A DNA stretch of 64,000 nt from JAIBAC01 sp046331095 (GCA_046331095.1 JAXLRM010000005.1:1-64000), one strand, 5' to 3'; shown: positions 36,973 to 45,526, counted from the stretch's first letter. Program-made: numbers and translations. The notes: generated by a model from the sequence alone, not told the origin.

Positions 36973-37104
36973 AGGTCGTGAGCTCACGGACCGAAGTCTA
37001 CGTACGACAGGCGTGATTCCCCCAGTGGCGAGACGCAGGAAGCTCAGCCTGCTCTGGCCCAACTCTCATGGCAACCTCATGATGGAGTCCTAGGTTCCCC
37101 CGAC

Positions 37105-38340
37105 ATGAACGACTGGACCGCCCCGGCACCGGGGAACATCCCACCACTACCCCCCCGCTACGACGGACCGACAGCACCAGCGCAGCAGCCTGTGGCTCCT
37201 GCGGCACCGGTACCTGTCCCCCACCGTGCCGGCGAGTCCCCCCAGTTCGTCACCGCGCCGCAGGCACCGGTGGCGCCCCACGTCGCGTCACCTCGCGACG
37301 GACGTCCGGGCACAGGCCGCGTGTTCGCCGCCGCGATGCTCGCCGCCGTGGTGGGAGCAGTCGCCGCTCTCGGTGGAGCATGGGGCCTCGGGGCGTTCGA
37401 CAAGCCCACTCCCACGACCGTGGTGAAAGAGCAGGCCCAGCCGGCAGCGAGCCCCGGACCGACCTTCAAGGGCACCGACGTGGTCGGCATCGCCGAGCGT
37501 GTCCGGCCTGCGATCGTGAACATCCAGGTGGCCGGGAGCAAGGGGCAGGGGTCCGGCTCGGGCGTCATCTTCGACGACAAGGGTCTCATCATGACGAACA
37601 ACCACGTCGTCGAAGGCGCACAGAAGATGCAGGTCCAGACCACGGACGGCAAGACGCTGCAGGCGACCCTCGTCGGCACCGACCCCGAGACCGACATCGC
37701 GGTCGTCAAGGTGGATTCGGGCGGGCTGTCCGCGGCGACGCTCGGTAGCGCAACGCAGCTCCAGATCGGCCAGCCCACCGTCGCGATCGGCAACCCCCTC
37801 GGCCTCGAAGGCGGCCCGTCGGTGTCGGAGGGGATCGTCTCGGCCCTCGGACGTGAAGTGCGCACCGACAATTCAGTGCTCGTCGACATGATCCAGACCG
37901 ACGCCGCCATCAGCCCCGGGTCGTCCGGCGGTGCCCTCCTGGATGCCGACGGCAACGTCATCGGGATCACGACCGCGATCGGCGTATCGGACGCGGGCGC
38001 CGAGGGCATCGGTTTCGCAACTCCCATCGACGTGGCCCACAAGGTCGCCAACGACATCGTCGACCACGGCAAGGCAGACCACCCGTTCCTCGGCATCCGC
38101 GGTGTCGACGCCGCCAACAGCGGCGGCGCCCAGGTCGTCGACGTGACGTCGGGCAGCCCGGCCTCCCAGGCCGGACTGCAGAAGGACGACATCGTGACCG
38201 CGGTGGACGGCGACACCGTGAAGACCATGTCGGGACTCAAGGTCAAACTGCGCACCTACGACCCAGGCACCCAGGTGAACCTGTCGGTCAACAGGGGCGG
38301 GACGACCAAGGACGTGATCGTCACGCTCGGCAAGGACTGA
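37105..38340 (+). CDS. HtrA/DegP-type membrane-anchored serine protease
   Basis: This 411-residue S1C protease has a Pro/Ala-rich cytoplasmic N terminus, a membrane anchor (about 73-96, VFAAAMLAAVVGAVAALGG) and a trypsin-like domain. The catalytic triad is His in TNNHVVEGA (about 166), Asp in ETDIAVVKVD (about 197) and Ser in SPGSSGGALLD (about 273). A C-terminal PDZ domain follows (QVVDVTSGSPASQAGLQKDDI). It degrades or refolds damaged envelope proteins. It is divergent from moaE-mreB and ends at a strong hairpin terminator (38389-38423). A TAGGTT box lies eight bases before the ATG. Confidence 0.93.
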   Translation: MNDWTAPAPGNIPPLPPRYDGPTAPAQQPVAPAAPVPVPHRAGESPQFVTAPQAPVAPHVASPRDGRPGTGRVFAAAMLAAVVGAVAALGGAWGLGAFDKPTPTTVVKEQAQPAASPGPTFKGTDVVGIAERVRPAIVNIQVAGSKGQGSGSGVIFDDKGLIMTNNHVVEGAQKMQVQTTDGKTLQATLVGTDPETDIAVVKVDSGGLSAATLGSATQLQIGQPTVAIGNPLGLEGGPSVSEGIVSALGREVRTDNSVLVDMIQTDAAISPGSSGGALLDADGNVIGITTAIGVSDAGAEGIGFATPIDVAHKVANDIVDHGKADHPFLGIRGVDAANSGGAQVVDVTSGSPASQAGLQKDDIVTAVDGDTVKTMSGLKVKLRTYDPGTQVNLSVNRGGTTKDVIVTLGKD

Positions 38341-38388
38341 ACGCGGCACCGGGCGGCGCCCGGAAGCCACGAGTCCCGCACGATCTCC

Positions 38389-38423
38389 AAGGGGCCGGGT
38401 CGCTCAAGGCGACCCGGCCCCTT
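38389..38423 (+). terminator. Strong hairpin terminator
   Basis: AAGGGGCCGGGTCGC (38389-38403) pairs perfectly over 15 bases with GCGACCCGGCCCCTT (38409-38423) around a TCAAG loop. It lies 48 bases after the HtrA stop. There is no U-run, as is common in very GC-rich genomes. The next gene on the strand starts 16 bases later. Confidence 0.8.
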
Positions 38424-38438
38424 GCCGATTCCGAGGCC

Positions 38439-39086
38439 GTGCGCCCCCCCTGGCCCGGAGCGCCCGCTCTGGGCCCAACCTGGCCGAAGCAGACGCCGAG
38501 ACCACGCATCGTCGTGGTCGGGGCGTCGACGGGCGGACCGCGGGCGCTGGCGACCCTGCTCGGTGGGCTCGCGGCGCCGTTCCCGGTGCCGGTCCTCGTG
38601 GCCCAGCACATGCCCGGGCCGTTCCTGCCGCTCCTCGCCCAACGCCTCGCGGCCGAGACCGGCCACGACGTGCGCCTCGCCGACCAGGGCAGCCTCGTGC
38701 GACCAGGGCGCATTCTCCTCGCGCCCGGGGACCGTCACATGGTCGTGCGCGGCCCCGAGACCCGGGCGTCGGTCGGCCTGCGCGCGACGCCACCCGAGCA
38801 CTACTGCCGGCCCGCCGTCGACCCCCTGATGCGCTCTGCTGCCGCGGTCTTCGGCGCCGCGACTCTGGGTGTCGTTCTTACCGGGATGGGCGAGGACGCC
38901 AGCGCCGGGAGCCGCGCGATCGTCGCCGCCGGCGGCCAGGTCGTCGTCCAGGACGAGGCGAGCAGCGTCGTCTGGGGGATGCCGGGCGCAGTCGCTCGCG
39001 CCGGCCTCGCTGCCGCGTCGGTCTCGATCACCGAGCTCGCCGCCGCGGTCTCGGGGCTCTGCCACGCCGTCGCCGCTGGTCAGTGA
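38439..39086 (+). CDS. Stand-alone CheB-type protein-glutamate methylesterase domain
   Basis: This 215-residue protein consists only of the CheB catalytic domain. The triad is Ser30 in VVGASTGGP, His57 in VAQHMPG and Asp153 in LTGMGEDASAG, all intact. The supporting motif HYCRPAVDPLMRSAA (about 121-135) is also typical. The N-terminal receiver domain that controls CheB is absent; instead there is a short Pro-rich lead (1-22). No chemoreceptor, CheR, CheA or flagellar gene is in the window. It may act on a non-chemotaxis protein or be regulated by another partner. GTG 38439 lies 16 bases past the terminator. The gene converges with the epimerase-like gene with a seven-base overlap. Confidence 0.85.
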   Translation: MRPPWPGAPALGPTWPKQTPRPRIVVVGASTGGPRALATLLGGLAAPFPVPVLVAQHMPGPFLPLLAQRLAAETGHDVRLADQGSLVRPGRILLAPGDRHMVVRGPETRASVGLRATPPEHYCRPAVDPLMRSAAAVFGAATLGVVLTGMGEDASAGSRAIVAAGGQVVVQDEASSVVWGMPGAVARAGLAAASVSITELAAAVSGLCHAVAAGQ

Positions 39087-40120
39087 CGCCGGCGCGCAGC
39101 CCAGAGCGCCCCCACGACGACAGCCGCACCCACTCCGATCGGTGCACGCGCCGCGCGCCGGGCGCGCCTGACCTGGGTGTGCCACCGCGCCGCGGCGTCG
39201 AGGCCCGACCCCAACACCTCGGCGTTCGTGTGCGCCGGGCGGAACCCGCTTGCGGCGATGCGGGTCGTGGCGACCACGCAGGGGTACATGTGGCGGGCCA
39301 ACTCGGCGGCGCCCACCTTCTGGGACCCGGGACGCCGGAGCTCGAGCCAGCGGCGGTACTCGTCGGGGCGCAAGCGCACCGACGGCGCCCTGCGACGCGC
39401 CATCGCATCGACCTCCTCGGGCGTGAGCCAGCCGTCGGACGCGACGTTGTAGACACCCGAAAGTCCGAACTCGAGGCAGTGCCACGCCGCCGCGGCCAGG
39501 TCGTCGACGTGGACGAACTGACGCACGGGGCGACCACCGACGGGGCCGACCCGACCCGCGTCGAGGAGCGCGGCGCACGATTCCGCCCAGACCCCGGGAC
39601 CGAGAACCGTCGCCGCGCGCAGCACCGCGACGTCGGGGCCGGCGCTGTCGGCCCGAGGCCGGAGGCGGCGCTCGATCTCGGCGAGTCGCGCGGCGTCGGG
39701 TGCGTCCTCGTTGGGGCGCAACGGGGCGGCCTCGGTGAGCGGGACGGGGTTGTTGGCCCACGCACCGTATGTCTGGGCGCTCGACACGACCACGAGTCGG
39801 GTGGGCGTCGACCGAGCAGCAAGCGCCGCAGACACCGCGTCCACGATGTCGGGCGCTTCCGGTGACGCTCCCGCGCGGGTCGCGGTGTCGGGCCCGCAGG
39901 GCGCGTCGAGACCGAAGTAGACGACGGTGTCACAGCCCGTGATCGCGCCGGCGATCGCAGCCGGCCCGCTCGCGTGGCGGAACTCGGTAGTCGGCGCGGT
40001 GGGGGCGACCGAGTCGACGACCACGAGCCTCTCGGCCCCGACGGACTCGATGCCACGAGCCAGGAACGCAGCCACGACGGGTCCGCCTGCGCCCACGACT
40101 GCGACTCGACCCGTAAACAT
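39080..40120 (-). CDS. NAD-dependent epimerase/dehydratase family protein
   Basis: This 346-residue extended SDR starts MFTGRVAVVGAGGPVVAAFLA (a GxGGPVV variant of the GxxGxxG motif) and has LVVVSSAQTYGAWANN (Ser/Tyr region), VLRAATVLGPG, PVRQFVHVDDLAAAAW and GVYNVASDGW. The usual catalytic YxxxK is not clear, because after SSAQTYG the sequence lacks a typical Tyr-Lys pair, so the enzyme may be altered or bind rather than react. The C terminus has a hydrophobic segment (about 325-340, APIGVGAAVVVGALWAA) that could anchor it to the membrane. It is divergent from the Zincin_2 gene. Confidence 0.82.
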   Translation of the reverse strand: MFTGRVAVVGAGGPVVAAFLARGIESVGAERLVVVDSVAPTAPTTEFRHASGPAAIAGAITGCDTVVYFGLDAPCGPDTATRAGASPEAPDIVDAVSAALAARSTPTRLVVVSSAQTYGAWANNPVPLTEAAPLRPNEDAPDAARLAEIERRLRPRADSAGPDVAVLRAATVLGPGVWAESCAALLDAGRVGPVGGRPVRQFVHVDDLAAAAWHCLEFGLSGVYNVASDGWLTPEEVDAMARRRAPSVRLRPDEYRRWLELRRPGSQKVGAAELARHMYPCVVATTRIAASGFRPAHTNAEVLGSGLDAAARWHTQVRRARRAARAPIGVGAAVVVGALWAARRRH

Positions 40121-40151
40121 GGGCGCACTGTAGTTGAGCTTCGAGCAGTCA

Positions 40152-40157
40152 TAGCAT
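40152..40157 (+). promoter_or_regulatory. -10 box TAGCAT, leaderless start
   Basis: TAGCAT ends six bases before the ATG at 40164. The 43-base gap to the divergent epimerase-like gene must hold both promoters. Confidence 0.45.
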
Positions 40158-40163
40158 GGCCGC

Positions 40164-41327
40164 ATGGACGTGCCATTCGCTTTCGGTCCCGAGGGTGTGC
40201 CCGGCCTCCCCGCCAACTTCGATCTGAGCCGGCTCCTCGCGAGCGCGGGTGGCCCGGTCAACTGGGAGGTCGCGAGCGCCGTCGCGATCCAGATGGCAGG
40301 CGACTCCGACAGCCCGCCGCGGTGGAGCGACGTCGAGGACGAGTACGCGGGGCTCGTGCGCGCAGCCGAAGTGCCCGTCTCTGACTACACGGGGCTCGCG
40401 ACCCCGAAGCTGCTCGAACCCGTGCAGGTCGTGAGCCGGGCGCACTGGTGCGAACTGCACCTCCACGCGTTCGAGCCCATGATCGTCCCGCTCGCCGAGA
40501 AGCTCGCCGCGGCCCAGGCCGCGAACGCGGTGCCGGGCCAGGAGCCGTTCGCGAACCTGTTCCGCGCCATGATGCCGTTCCTGCTGGGCGCACAGGCAGG
40601 CACGATGGTGGGTTGGCTCAGCCACCACGTCCTGGGTCGATACGACCTGCAGGTCCCGCCGCCGGTCGAGGGTGGCCTCGTGTTCGTCGCTCCCAACCTC
40701 GAGGCCGCCGAGCGGGACCTCAACGTCGTGCCGTACGACTTCAAGTTCTGGCTCGCCCTGCACGAGGTCGTGCGCGCAGTCGAGTACGGCCAGCCCGGAG
40801 TTCGCGAACAGTTCGTCGAACTGGCCCGCAACGTCGTCGACGCCATCCGCATCGACCCCGAGCGGCTCGCATCGCTCGGATCCCTCGAAGGCTTCGACAT
40901 GGCGGATCCCACGTCGATGCAGAGACTCCTCGACGACGCGGAGGGGCTCGCCGACGCAATGGTCGAGCCGGGCCACGAGGATGCCCTCGAACGCCTCGAG
41001 GCCTACTTCGGGATCATCGAGGGCTACGCCGCGCACGTGACCCAGCACGTCGGCCCCGACCGCATCCCGACTCTCGCTCAGATCGAGGAAGCGATCAGCG
41101 ACAGGCGCTTGACGGCGTCCTCGGACGACGTCTTCCAGCAGATGCTCGGCTTCGACGTGCGGAGGCGCCACTTCGAGCCGGCCCGGCTCTTCTGTGACAC
41201 GGTCGTCGCAGTCGAGGGCATGGACGTACTCAACAGGGTCTGGCGCTCGACCGAGGACAGGCCGACGCTCGAGGAGATCCACGAGCCGGACCTGTGGCTG
41301 GCGCGTACCGTCGGCCGCCGCGGCTGA
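40164..41327 (+). CDS. Zincin_2 (DUF2342) protein with degenerate metal motif
   Basis: This 387-residue protein belongs to the actinobacterial Zincin_2 family ('zinc-dependent metalloprotease' / F420-biosynthesis-associated). It has the typical PVNWEVASAVAIQ, FRAMMPFLLGAQAGTMVGWLS, VLGRYDLQVP and FVAPNLEAAERDLN, and RHFEPARLFCD near the end. The expected HExxH helix is FWLALHEVVRAVEYG: His200-Glu201 are present but the second His is Arg204, so zinc binding and proteolysis are doubtful. The rest of the fold is complete. The family is nearly universal in actinobacteria, without a proven substrate. The gene is followed by three 64-bp hairpin repeats. Confidence 0.85.
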   Translation: MDVPFAFGPEGVPGLPANFDLSRLLASAGGPVNWEVASAVAIQMAGDSDSPPRWSDVEDEYAGLVRAAEVPVSDYTGLATPKLLEPVQVVSRAHWCELHLHAFEPMIVPLAEKLAAAQAANAVPGQEPFANLFRAMMPFLLGAQAGTMVGWLSHHVLGRYDLQVPPPVEGGLVFVAPNLEAAERDLNVVPYDFKFWLALHEVVRAVEYGQPGVREQFVELARNVVDAIRIDPERLASLGSLEGFDMADPTSMQRLLDDAEGLADAMVEPGHEDALERLEAYFGIIEGYAAHVTQHVGPDRIPTLAQIEEAISDRRLTASSDDVFQQMLGFDVRRRHFEPARLFCDTVVAVEGMDVLNRVWRSTEDRPTLEEIHEPDLWLARTVGRRG

Positions 41328-41340
41328 CTTCGCCGCCCTC

Positions 41341-41532
41341 CACGCCAAACGCGGGCAGGATGACCCGCACACGCGCCAAACCGCCCGCGTTTGGGGAGGC
41401 CCCCCACGCCAAACGCGGGCAGGATGACCCGCACACGCGCCAACCCGCCCGCGTTTGGGGAGGCCCCCCACGCCAAACGCGGGCAGGATGACCCGCACAC
41501 GCGCCAAACCGCCCGCGTTTGGGGAGGGATCG
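41341..41532. repeat. Three tandem 64-bp hairpin repeats
   Basis: Units start at 41341, 41405 and 41469 and are nearly identical (one substitution in unit 2; unit 3 diverges after about 41527). Each unit carries a 12-base dyad, CCAAACGCGGGC with GCCCGCGTTTGG (41345-41356 and 41383-41394 in unit 1), plus an inner alternative stem GCGGG/CCCGC. The array sits between convergent genes and probably ends transcription from both sides. All three frames are open by chance, but no protein is implied. Confidence 0.85.
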
Positions 41533-41566
41533 GGGTCGGGGGTCGGGTTCGGGGTCGGCCCCCGGT

Positions 41567-41806
41567 TCAGTCGGCCCAGTAGGGGTCGTGGCCGCAGGTG
41601 GGGCAGGTCTCGGGGCTCGCCCACTCGTGGATGAACATCGCCGCGCACCATGTGCACTCGGCTTCGAAGAAAGGTGCCGATGCGCAACGCGGACAGCGCG
41701 GCGTCACCGCTTCGCTGCCACGGCCGCTTGCACGCGCCAGCAACGACGCGAGGGTCACCTTCCACGCGTACCCGCAGCGGCTGCAGTAGTAGGGCGAGGT
41801 CGTCAC
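41567..41806 (-). CDS. Small zinc-ribbon protein (79 aa)
   Basis: This 79-residue protein has four cysteine pairs: CSRC (8-11), CPRC (38-41), CTWC (51-54) and CPTC (68-71). Two zinc ribbons are therefore likely. Aromatic residues cluster near them (YYC, APFFEAECTWCAAMFIHEW, DPYWAD). Such proteins bind nucleic acid or act as structural partners. No family name is certain. GTG 41806 begins MTTSPYYCSRCGY. The low-complexity G/C run 41528-41566 follows its stop and separates it from the hairpin array. Confidence 0.72.
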   Translation of the reverse strand: MTTSPYYCSRCGYAWKVTLASLLARASGRGSEAVTPRCPRCASAPFFEAECTWCAAMFIHEWASPETCPTCGHDPYWAD

Positions 41807-41863
41807 GCACCCCGCTTTCGGCGGTCGCCCGGCACGATCCTGCCGCGGGCGCGATTGTGTCCG

Positions 41864-42490
41864 CTATTCGACGTCGGCGTCACGCCCGTGCCCGAGCCCA
41901 CCCCATTCGAGGGCGGCGCGCGAGCCCGGGAGCAGCAGCAAGAGCAGCGGGCACACGAAGAACACAGCGTTCAGGAGCGCCTGGGGTATCCCGGACACGA
42001 TCGCGTAGACCACCAAGGAGCCCGCGCCGATCCCTGCGCCGCAGACGCACACGCCCCATGCCCAACCCTTGCGGCGGTACATGAACCAGGCGCTGGCGAT
42101 GAAGCCGGCACCGACCAGCGAGAAACCGGCACGCAACGACGGTGCCAGAGTGGCGTTCGTGAGCCCCGACAGGACCAAGGTGGCCGCGAACCCCATCACC
42201 ATGATCGCGCCGAGCGAGAGCGGCAACGGTGGCTGGTTCGTGGCGGCACGCCGCTCGGCCGCACGCTCCGAACGCGACTTCGCCTCGGGTTCGGCCGCCA
42301 CCTGAGCGCGTGGCTTCACCTTGGGCTTGGACGGGTCCCGCTTCGGCGGCGGCGGCGCGTCGCGCTCGATGCCGAGGGAGTGCCTGAGCTTGTCGACGCG
42401 AGTCTCCCCGGTATCACGGTCGCCGCCCGGGCGGCGCTGCGCCGCTGCGAGACGGGCCCGGCTCGCCTGCTTCCTCTGGTCGGGGCTCAC
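41864..42490 (-). CDS. Membrane protein with charged N-terminal linker, unknown function
   Basis: This 208-residue protein has a long basic/acidic, Pro-rich soluble N terminus (1-88, for example KRDPSKPKVKPRAQVAAEPE). Four membrane helices follow, at about 92-112, 117-137, 143-167 and 170-190 (the last is ALLNAVFFVCPLLLLLLPG). It ends with a short acidic tail. No enzyme motif is visible. GTG 42490 gives MSPDQRKQASRARL. It lies between the zinc-ribbon gene and mshD on the same strand, and is not overlapping with either. Confidence 0.72.
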   Translation of the reverse strand: MSPDQRKQASRARLAAAQRRPGGDRDTGETRVDKLRHSLGIERDAPPPPKRDPSKPKVKPRAQVAAEPEAKSRSERAAERRAATNQPPLPLSLGAIMVMGFAATLVLSGLTNATLAPSLRAGFSLVGAGFIASAWFMYRRKGWAWGVCVCGAGIGAGSLVVYAIVSGIPQALLNAVFFVCPLLLLLLPGSRAALEWGGLGHGRDADVE

Positions 42491-42521
42491 CCCCCGACGT
42501 TACCCCAACGCGTCGCACGGA

Positions 42522-43439
42522 TCAGAGCCCCGCAGGAGGAACCACCACGCGCTTTTCGGATACCAGGCCGCCGAAGGGCGGCATCGTCGGGTCGTGGGTG
42601 TAGCGCACGTCGACGCGGGCGAGACGGAACCCGATCCGGCGGTACGTGCGCCGCGCCGCCAGGTTGCCGTCGTCGACGTAGAGCATGCCGACAGGTGCCG
42701 CCTCCGCGAGACGTGCGAGTCCCGCGAGCGTGAGCGCGCGGCCCAGCCCGCGGCCTGCATGAGCGGGGTCGGTGCAGATCACGAAGATCTCGCCGGTGGG
42801 CACCGGCCCAGGGTGCAGCTTCGTCCAACAGAACCCGGCGATGCCGTCGGCGCCGTGGGCGACGACGAACCCGGAGCGATCCACCCACGGCTCGCGCAGT
42901 TGCTCGCGCAACCCCGCGGCGGTCCACGTGCCCTGGTCCTCGTGCCAGGCGAACGCGCGGTTGTTGACGCCGACGACGGCGTCCACGTCGGTGTCGTCGA
43001 GCGGCGCGGCGGAGTACCCCGGAGGCCACTTCGGAGACGGCAGATCGCCGAGACCGATCTCGAGCCTGAGGAGCCTGCGGCTCAGCGCGAAGTCGAGTGC
43101 GAACATCACCGCGTCCACCGCCGGGCGCGCCCCGCCTCCGGGGATCCACATGTCGACACGCGTGGGCCCGGATCCGGCATCCACGTGCGCCAGCGCGTCC
43201 GCCGCGACCCGTGCCGCCGCGCCGCGCCGGCGCAGCTCGGGACGGGTCGCGACAGCGAGCCGCCACACCGGCCCCGGGGCCAGCAACGCCACCGCTGCGA
43301 CGCGACCGTCGACGTCGGCACCGAAGGTCTCCACCACCGCATCCACGGGGAAGTGCTCCAAGGGGCTGACCGCGTCGGCATCCTCGCAGGCTCGCAGGAT
43401 CGCGGCGACATCCGCAGGCAGGGGCGCGACGCCACTCAC
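42522..43439 (-). CDS. mshD: Mycothiol synthase MshD
   Basis: This 305-residue protein has two tandem GNAT domains. The active C-terminal one shows NNRAFAWHEDQGTW, GFCWTKLHPGPVPTGEIFVICTDP, AGRGLGRALTLAGLARL (acetyl-CoA loop) and YVDDGNLAARRTYRRIGF. The N-terminal domain is degenerate (LAVATRPELRRRGAAARVAADAL). It acetylates Cys-GlcN-Ins to complete mycothiol, the main thiol of actinobacteria. GTG 43439 overlaps the response regulator stop (GTGA), so mshD is translationally coupled to a phosphate-type two-component system, an arrangement also seen with mshD near the pst genes in mycobacteria. Confidence 0.92.
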   Translation of the reverse strand: MSGVAPLPADVAAILRACEDADAVSPLEHFPVDAVVETFGADVDGRVAAVALLAPGPVWRLAVATRPELRRRGAAARVAADALAHVDAGSGPTRVDMWIPGGGARPAVDAVMFALDFALSRRLLRLEIGLGDLPSPKWPPGYSAAPLDDTDVDAVVGVNNRAFAWHEDQGTWTAAGLREQLREPWVDRSGFVVAHGADGIAGFCWTKLHPGPVPTGEIFVICTDPAHAGRGLGRALTLAGLARLAEAAPVGMLYVDDGNLAARRTYRRIGFRLARVDVRYTHDPTMPPFGGLVSEKRVVVPPAGL

Positions 43440-44131
43440 GCGTCGAACTTGTAGCCGAGCCCCCGGATGGTGCGGATCAGCACCGGTTCGGAGTGGTCCT
43501 GCTCGACCTTCGCTCGCAGGCGCCGGATGTGGACGTCGAGGGTCTTGGTGTCGCCCACGAAGCCGGGACCCCACACGCGCTCGAGGATCACCTCGCGGGG
43601 CACGACCTTCCCGCGGTTGTCCACGAGCAGGTACAGCAGCTCGAACTCCTTGAGCGTGAGCCTGATCTGCTCACCGCGCACCCTCGCCTCGTGGCGTTCG
43701 GGGTCGACGGCGACACCACCCGCCTCGACGGCGTCGGTGGCCGCGAGACCGCCGGGTTCGCCGCTGTCGGGGGCGCGGCGCAGGTTGGCGCGGATGCGGG
43801 CGACGAGCTCGCGCAGCTTGTACGGCTTGGACACGTAGTCGTCCGCCCCGACCTCGAGGCCGACGACGGTGTCGACCTCGTCGTCGCGAGCGGAGACCAT
43901 GATGATCGGAACCGCCGAGTCCTGGCGGAGCTTGCGGCACACGTCTATCCCCGAGAGTCTCGGCAGCATGACGTCGAGGAGCACGATGTCGGGTTGGCGC
44001 GCGTCGAAGGCGTCCAGTGCCTCGATCCCGTCGCGTGCGACGACGGTCTCGAAGCCCTCCTTCTCGAGGGCCACCGAGAGCGCCTCGCAGAAGGCATCCT
44101 CGTCGTCGACGATCAGCACGGTGTCGCTCAC
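43436..44131 (-). CDS. OmpR/PhoB-type response regulator (RegX3/PhoP-like)
   Basis: This 231-residue regulator has a receiver domain (phosphoacceptor Asp53 in DIVLLDVMLPRLSG, acidic pair in LIVDDED, Lys in VSKPYKLREL) and a winged-helix DNA-binding domain from about 135 (LTLKEFELLYLLVDNRGKVV, GDTKTLDVHIRRLRAKVE, RTIRGLGYKFD). The last pattern is typical of PhoB/RegX3. It is encoded next to the kinase with a four-base overlap at 44128-44131 and downstream of pst-phoU. The PHO-box-like repeats upstream of pstS are its likely target. Confidence 0.92.
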   Translation of the reverse strand: MSDTVLIVDDEDAFCEALSVALEKEGFETVVARDGIEALDAFDARQPDIVLLDVMLPRLSGIDVCRKLRQDSAVPIIMVSARDDEVDTVVGLEVGADDYVSKPYKLRELVARIRANLRRAPDSGEPGGLAATDAVEAGGVAVDPERHEARVRGEQIRLTLKEFELLYLLVDNRGKVVPREVILERVWGPGFVGDTKTLDVHIRRLRAKVEQDHSEPVLIRTIRGLGYKFDA

Positions 44132-45480
44132 GACCAGCGGCGCTCCTCGACGGCGACCTCGGTGAGATCGACGCCGACGTCAACGGGGCCGGAACCCGGC
44201 CCGGCGCCCGGGCTTGTCCCCGTCGCTGCCGTGGCGCTGTCCTCGCCCACACGTGCCGGCGCTCTCAGCACGATGCTGAACACCGAACCGAGGCCTTCCT
44301 CGCTCGCGACGTCGATCTCACCACCGTGGTTGGCGACCACGTGGCGCACGATCGCGAGCCCCAGACCCGTGCCGCCCGACAGGCGCGAGCGCGCTCTGTC
44401 GAGGCGGTAGAAGCGCTCGAAGATCCGGTCGCGCTCGGCCGCGGGGATACCGCAACCCTGGTCCACGACGCTGATCTGCACCCGGTCGCTACCGACGTGG
44501 TCCGCGACGAGGCGCACGGGCCGGCCCGGCTCGGAGTACTTCACCGCGTTCTCGACCAGGTTGTAGAGCGCGCTGGTCAGCTGGCGCCGATCACCCACCA
44601 CCTCGACGTCGTGGGCCACGTCGATCTCGAAGTCGCGGTCGTCGTCGACCAGACCCGATCGCACACGTTCCACCGCGTCCGCCACGAGGAACTGCACCAC
44701 GAGCGCTTCGCGGACAGGGCCGTCCTCGGCTTCGAGACGCGCCAGGGCGAGAAGGTCGTCGATGATGCGCATCAGGCGCGACGACTCGTCGACGAGCCTG
44801 CCGGCGAGGCGGGCAGCCACGTCCGGCTCGTCGAGAGTCTCCGCGAGGGTCTCCGCGAGCACACCGAGGGCACCGACGGGGGTCTTGAGCTCGTGGCTGA
44901 TGTTGTCGACGAAGTCGCGGCGCAGCGCGTCGACCTGGCGCGCCTGGGTGCGGTCGCGCAGGAACAGCACGGCGCCGATCGAGCGCCGGCCGTCGTCGAC
45001 GTTGTGCACCGCGAACTCGAGGGTCGTGCGCGGCGGTCCGAGCAGCTCGATCTCGTCACGAGCGTCGCGCTGGTCCGCGACCGAGTTGGCGAGCAGGTCG
45101 CGGATGCGGTTGTCGACGACTGCGTGGATGCGGCGGCCACCGAGGTAGCGGCGTGCGTAGGGATTCGCGAACACGAGTTGGCCCGTCTCGTCCGCGACGA
45201 CCACCCCCTCGTCGAGGGCCTGGAGCGCCTCGAAGAGCCGGCGCCGGTCCGCGGCGTGGGCGTCCTCGGCGCGCACCCGCGTCTCGACTGCCCGCTGCAT
45301 CTGGCTCACCGAGGTCTCGAGATCGGACGCCGTCTCGACCGTCGCGAGATCGATCTCGTCGAGCCTGGCGACGAGGGAGGCGAGCCGGCGCCGCGCGGCG
45401 CGCACGCGGCCCCACACGACCGCGAGTGCCACGACGAGCGCCGCCGAGACCGCGACAGCGACCGCGAGTGCGATCAGCAC
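44128..45480 (-). CDS. Sensor histidine kinase (SenX3/PhoR-like)
   Basis: This 450-residue kinase has one N-terminal membrane segment (3-24), a coiled linker and a PAS domain (about 80-185: LDEGVVVADETGQLVFANPYAR). The dimerisation/phosphoacceptor motif is FVDNISHELKTPVGALGVL (His near 196). The ATPase domain has NLVENAVKYSEPGRPV (N box), DQGCGIP (G1), FERFYRL (F) and GTGLGLAIV (G2). The lack of a periplasmic sensor domain fits SenX3/PhoR, which sense phosphate through PstSCAB and PhoU. A Gly/Pro/Ser-rich tail follows. The PhoU gene lies 130 bases upstream, separated by a hairpin (45527-45548). Confidence 0.92.
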   Translation of the reverse strand: MLIALAVAVAVSAALVVALAVVWGRVRAARRRLASLVARLDEIDLATVETASDLETSVSQMQRAVETRVRAEDAHAADRRRLFEALQALDEGVVVADETGQLVFANPYARRYLGGRRIHAVVDNRIRDLLANSVADQRDARDEIELLGPPRTTLEFAVHNVDDGRRSIGAVLFLRDRTQARQVDALRRDFVDNISHELKTPVGALGVLAETLAETLDEPDVAARLAGRLVDESSRLMRIIDDLLALARLEAEDGPVREALVVQFLVADAVERVRSGLVDDDRDFEIDVAHDVEVVGDRRQLTSALYNLVENAVKYSEPGRPVRLVADHVGSDRVQISVVDQGCGIPAAERDRIFERFYRLDRARSRLSGGTGLGLAIVRHVVANHGGEIDVASEEGLGSVFSIVLRAPARVGEDSATAATGTSPGAGPGSGPVDVGVDLTEVAVEERRWS

Positions 45481-45526
45481 TGCCGTCCCCGTGACCGGTT
45501 GTCCATGGGTGAGCCACCTGGTGCGC

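Noticed and set aside
41341..41532. CRISPR-like array
   Set aside because: The three units are contiguous with no unique spacers and have long internal dyads; this is a tandem hairpin repeat.
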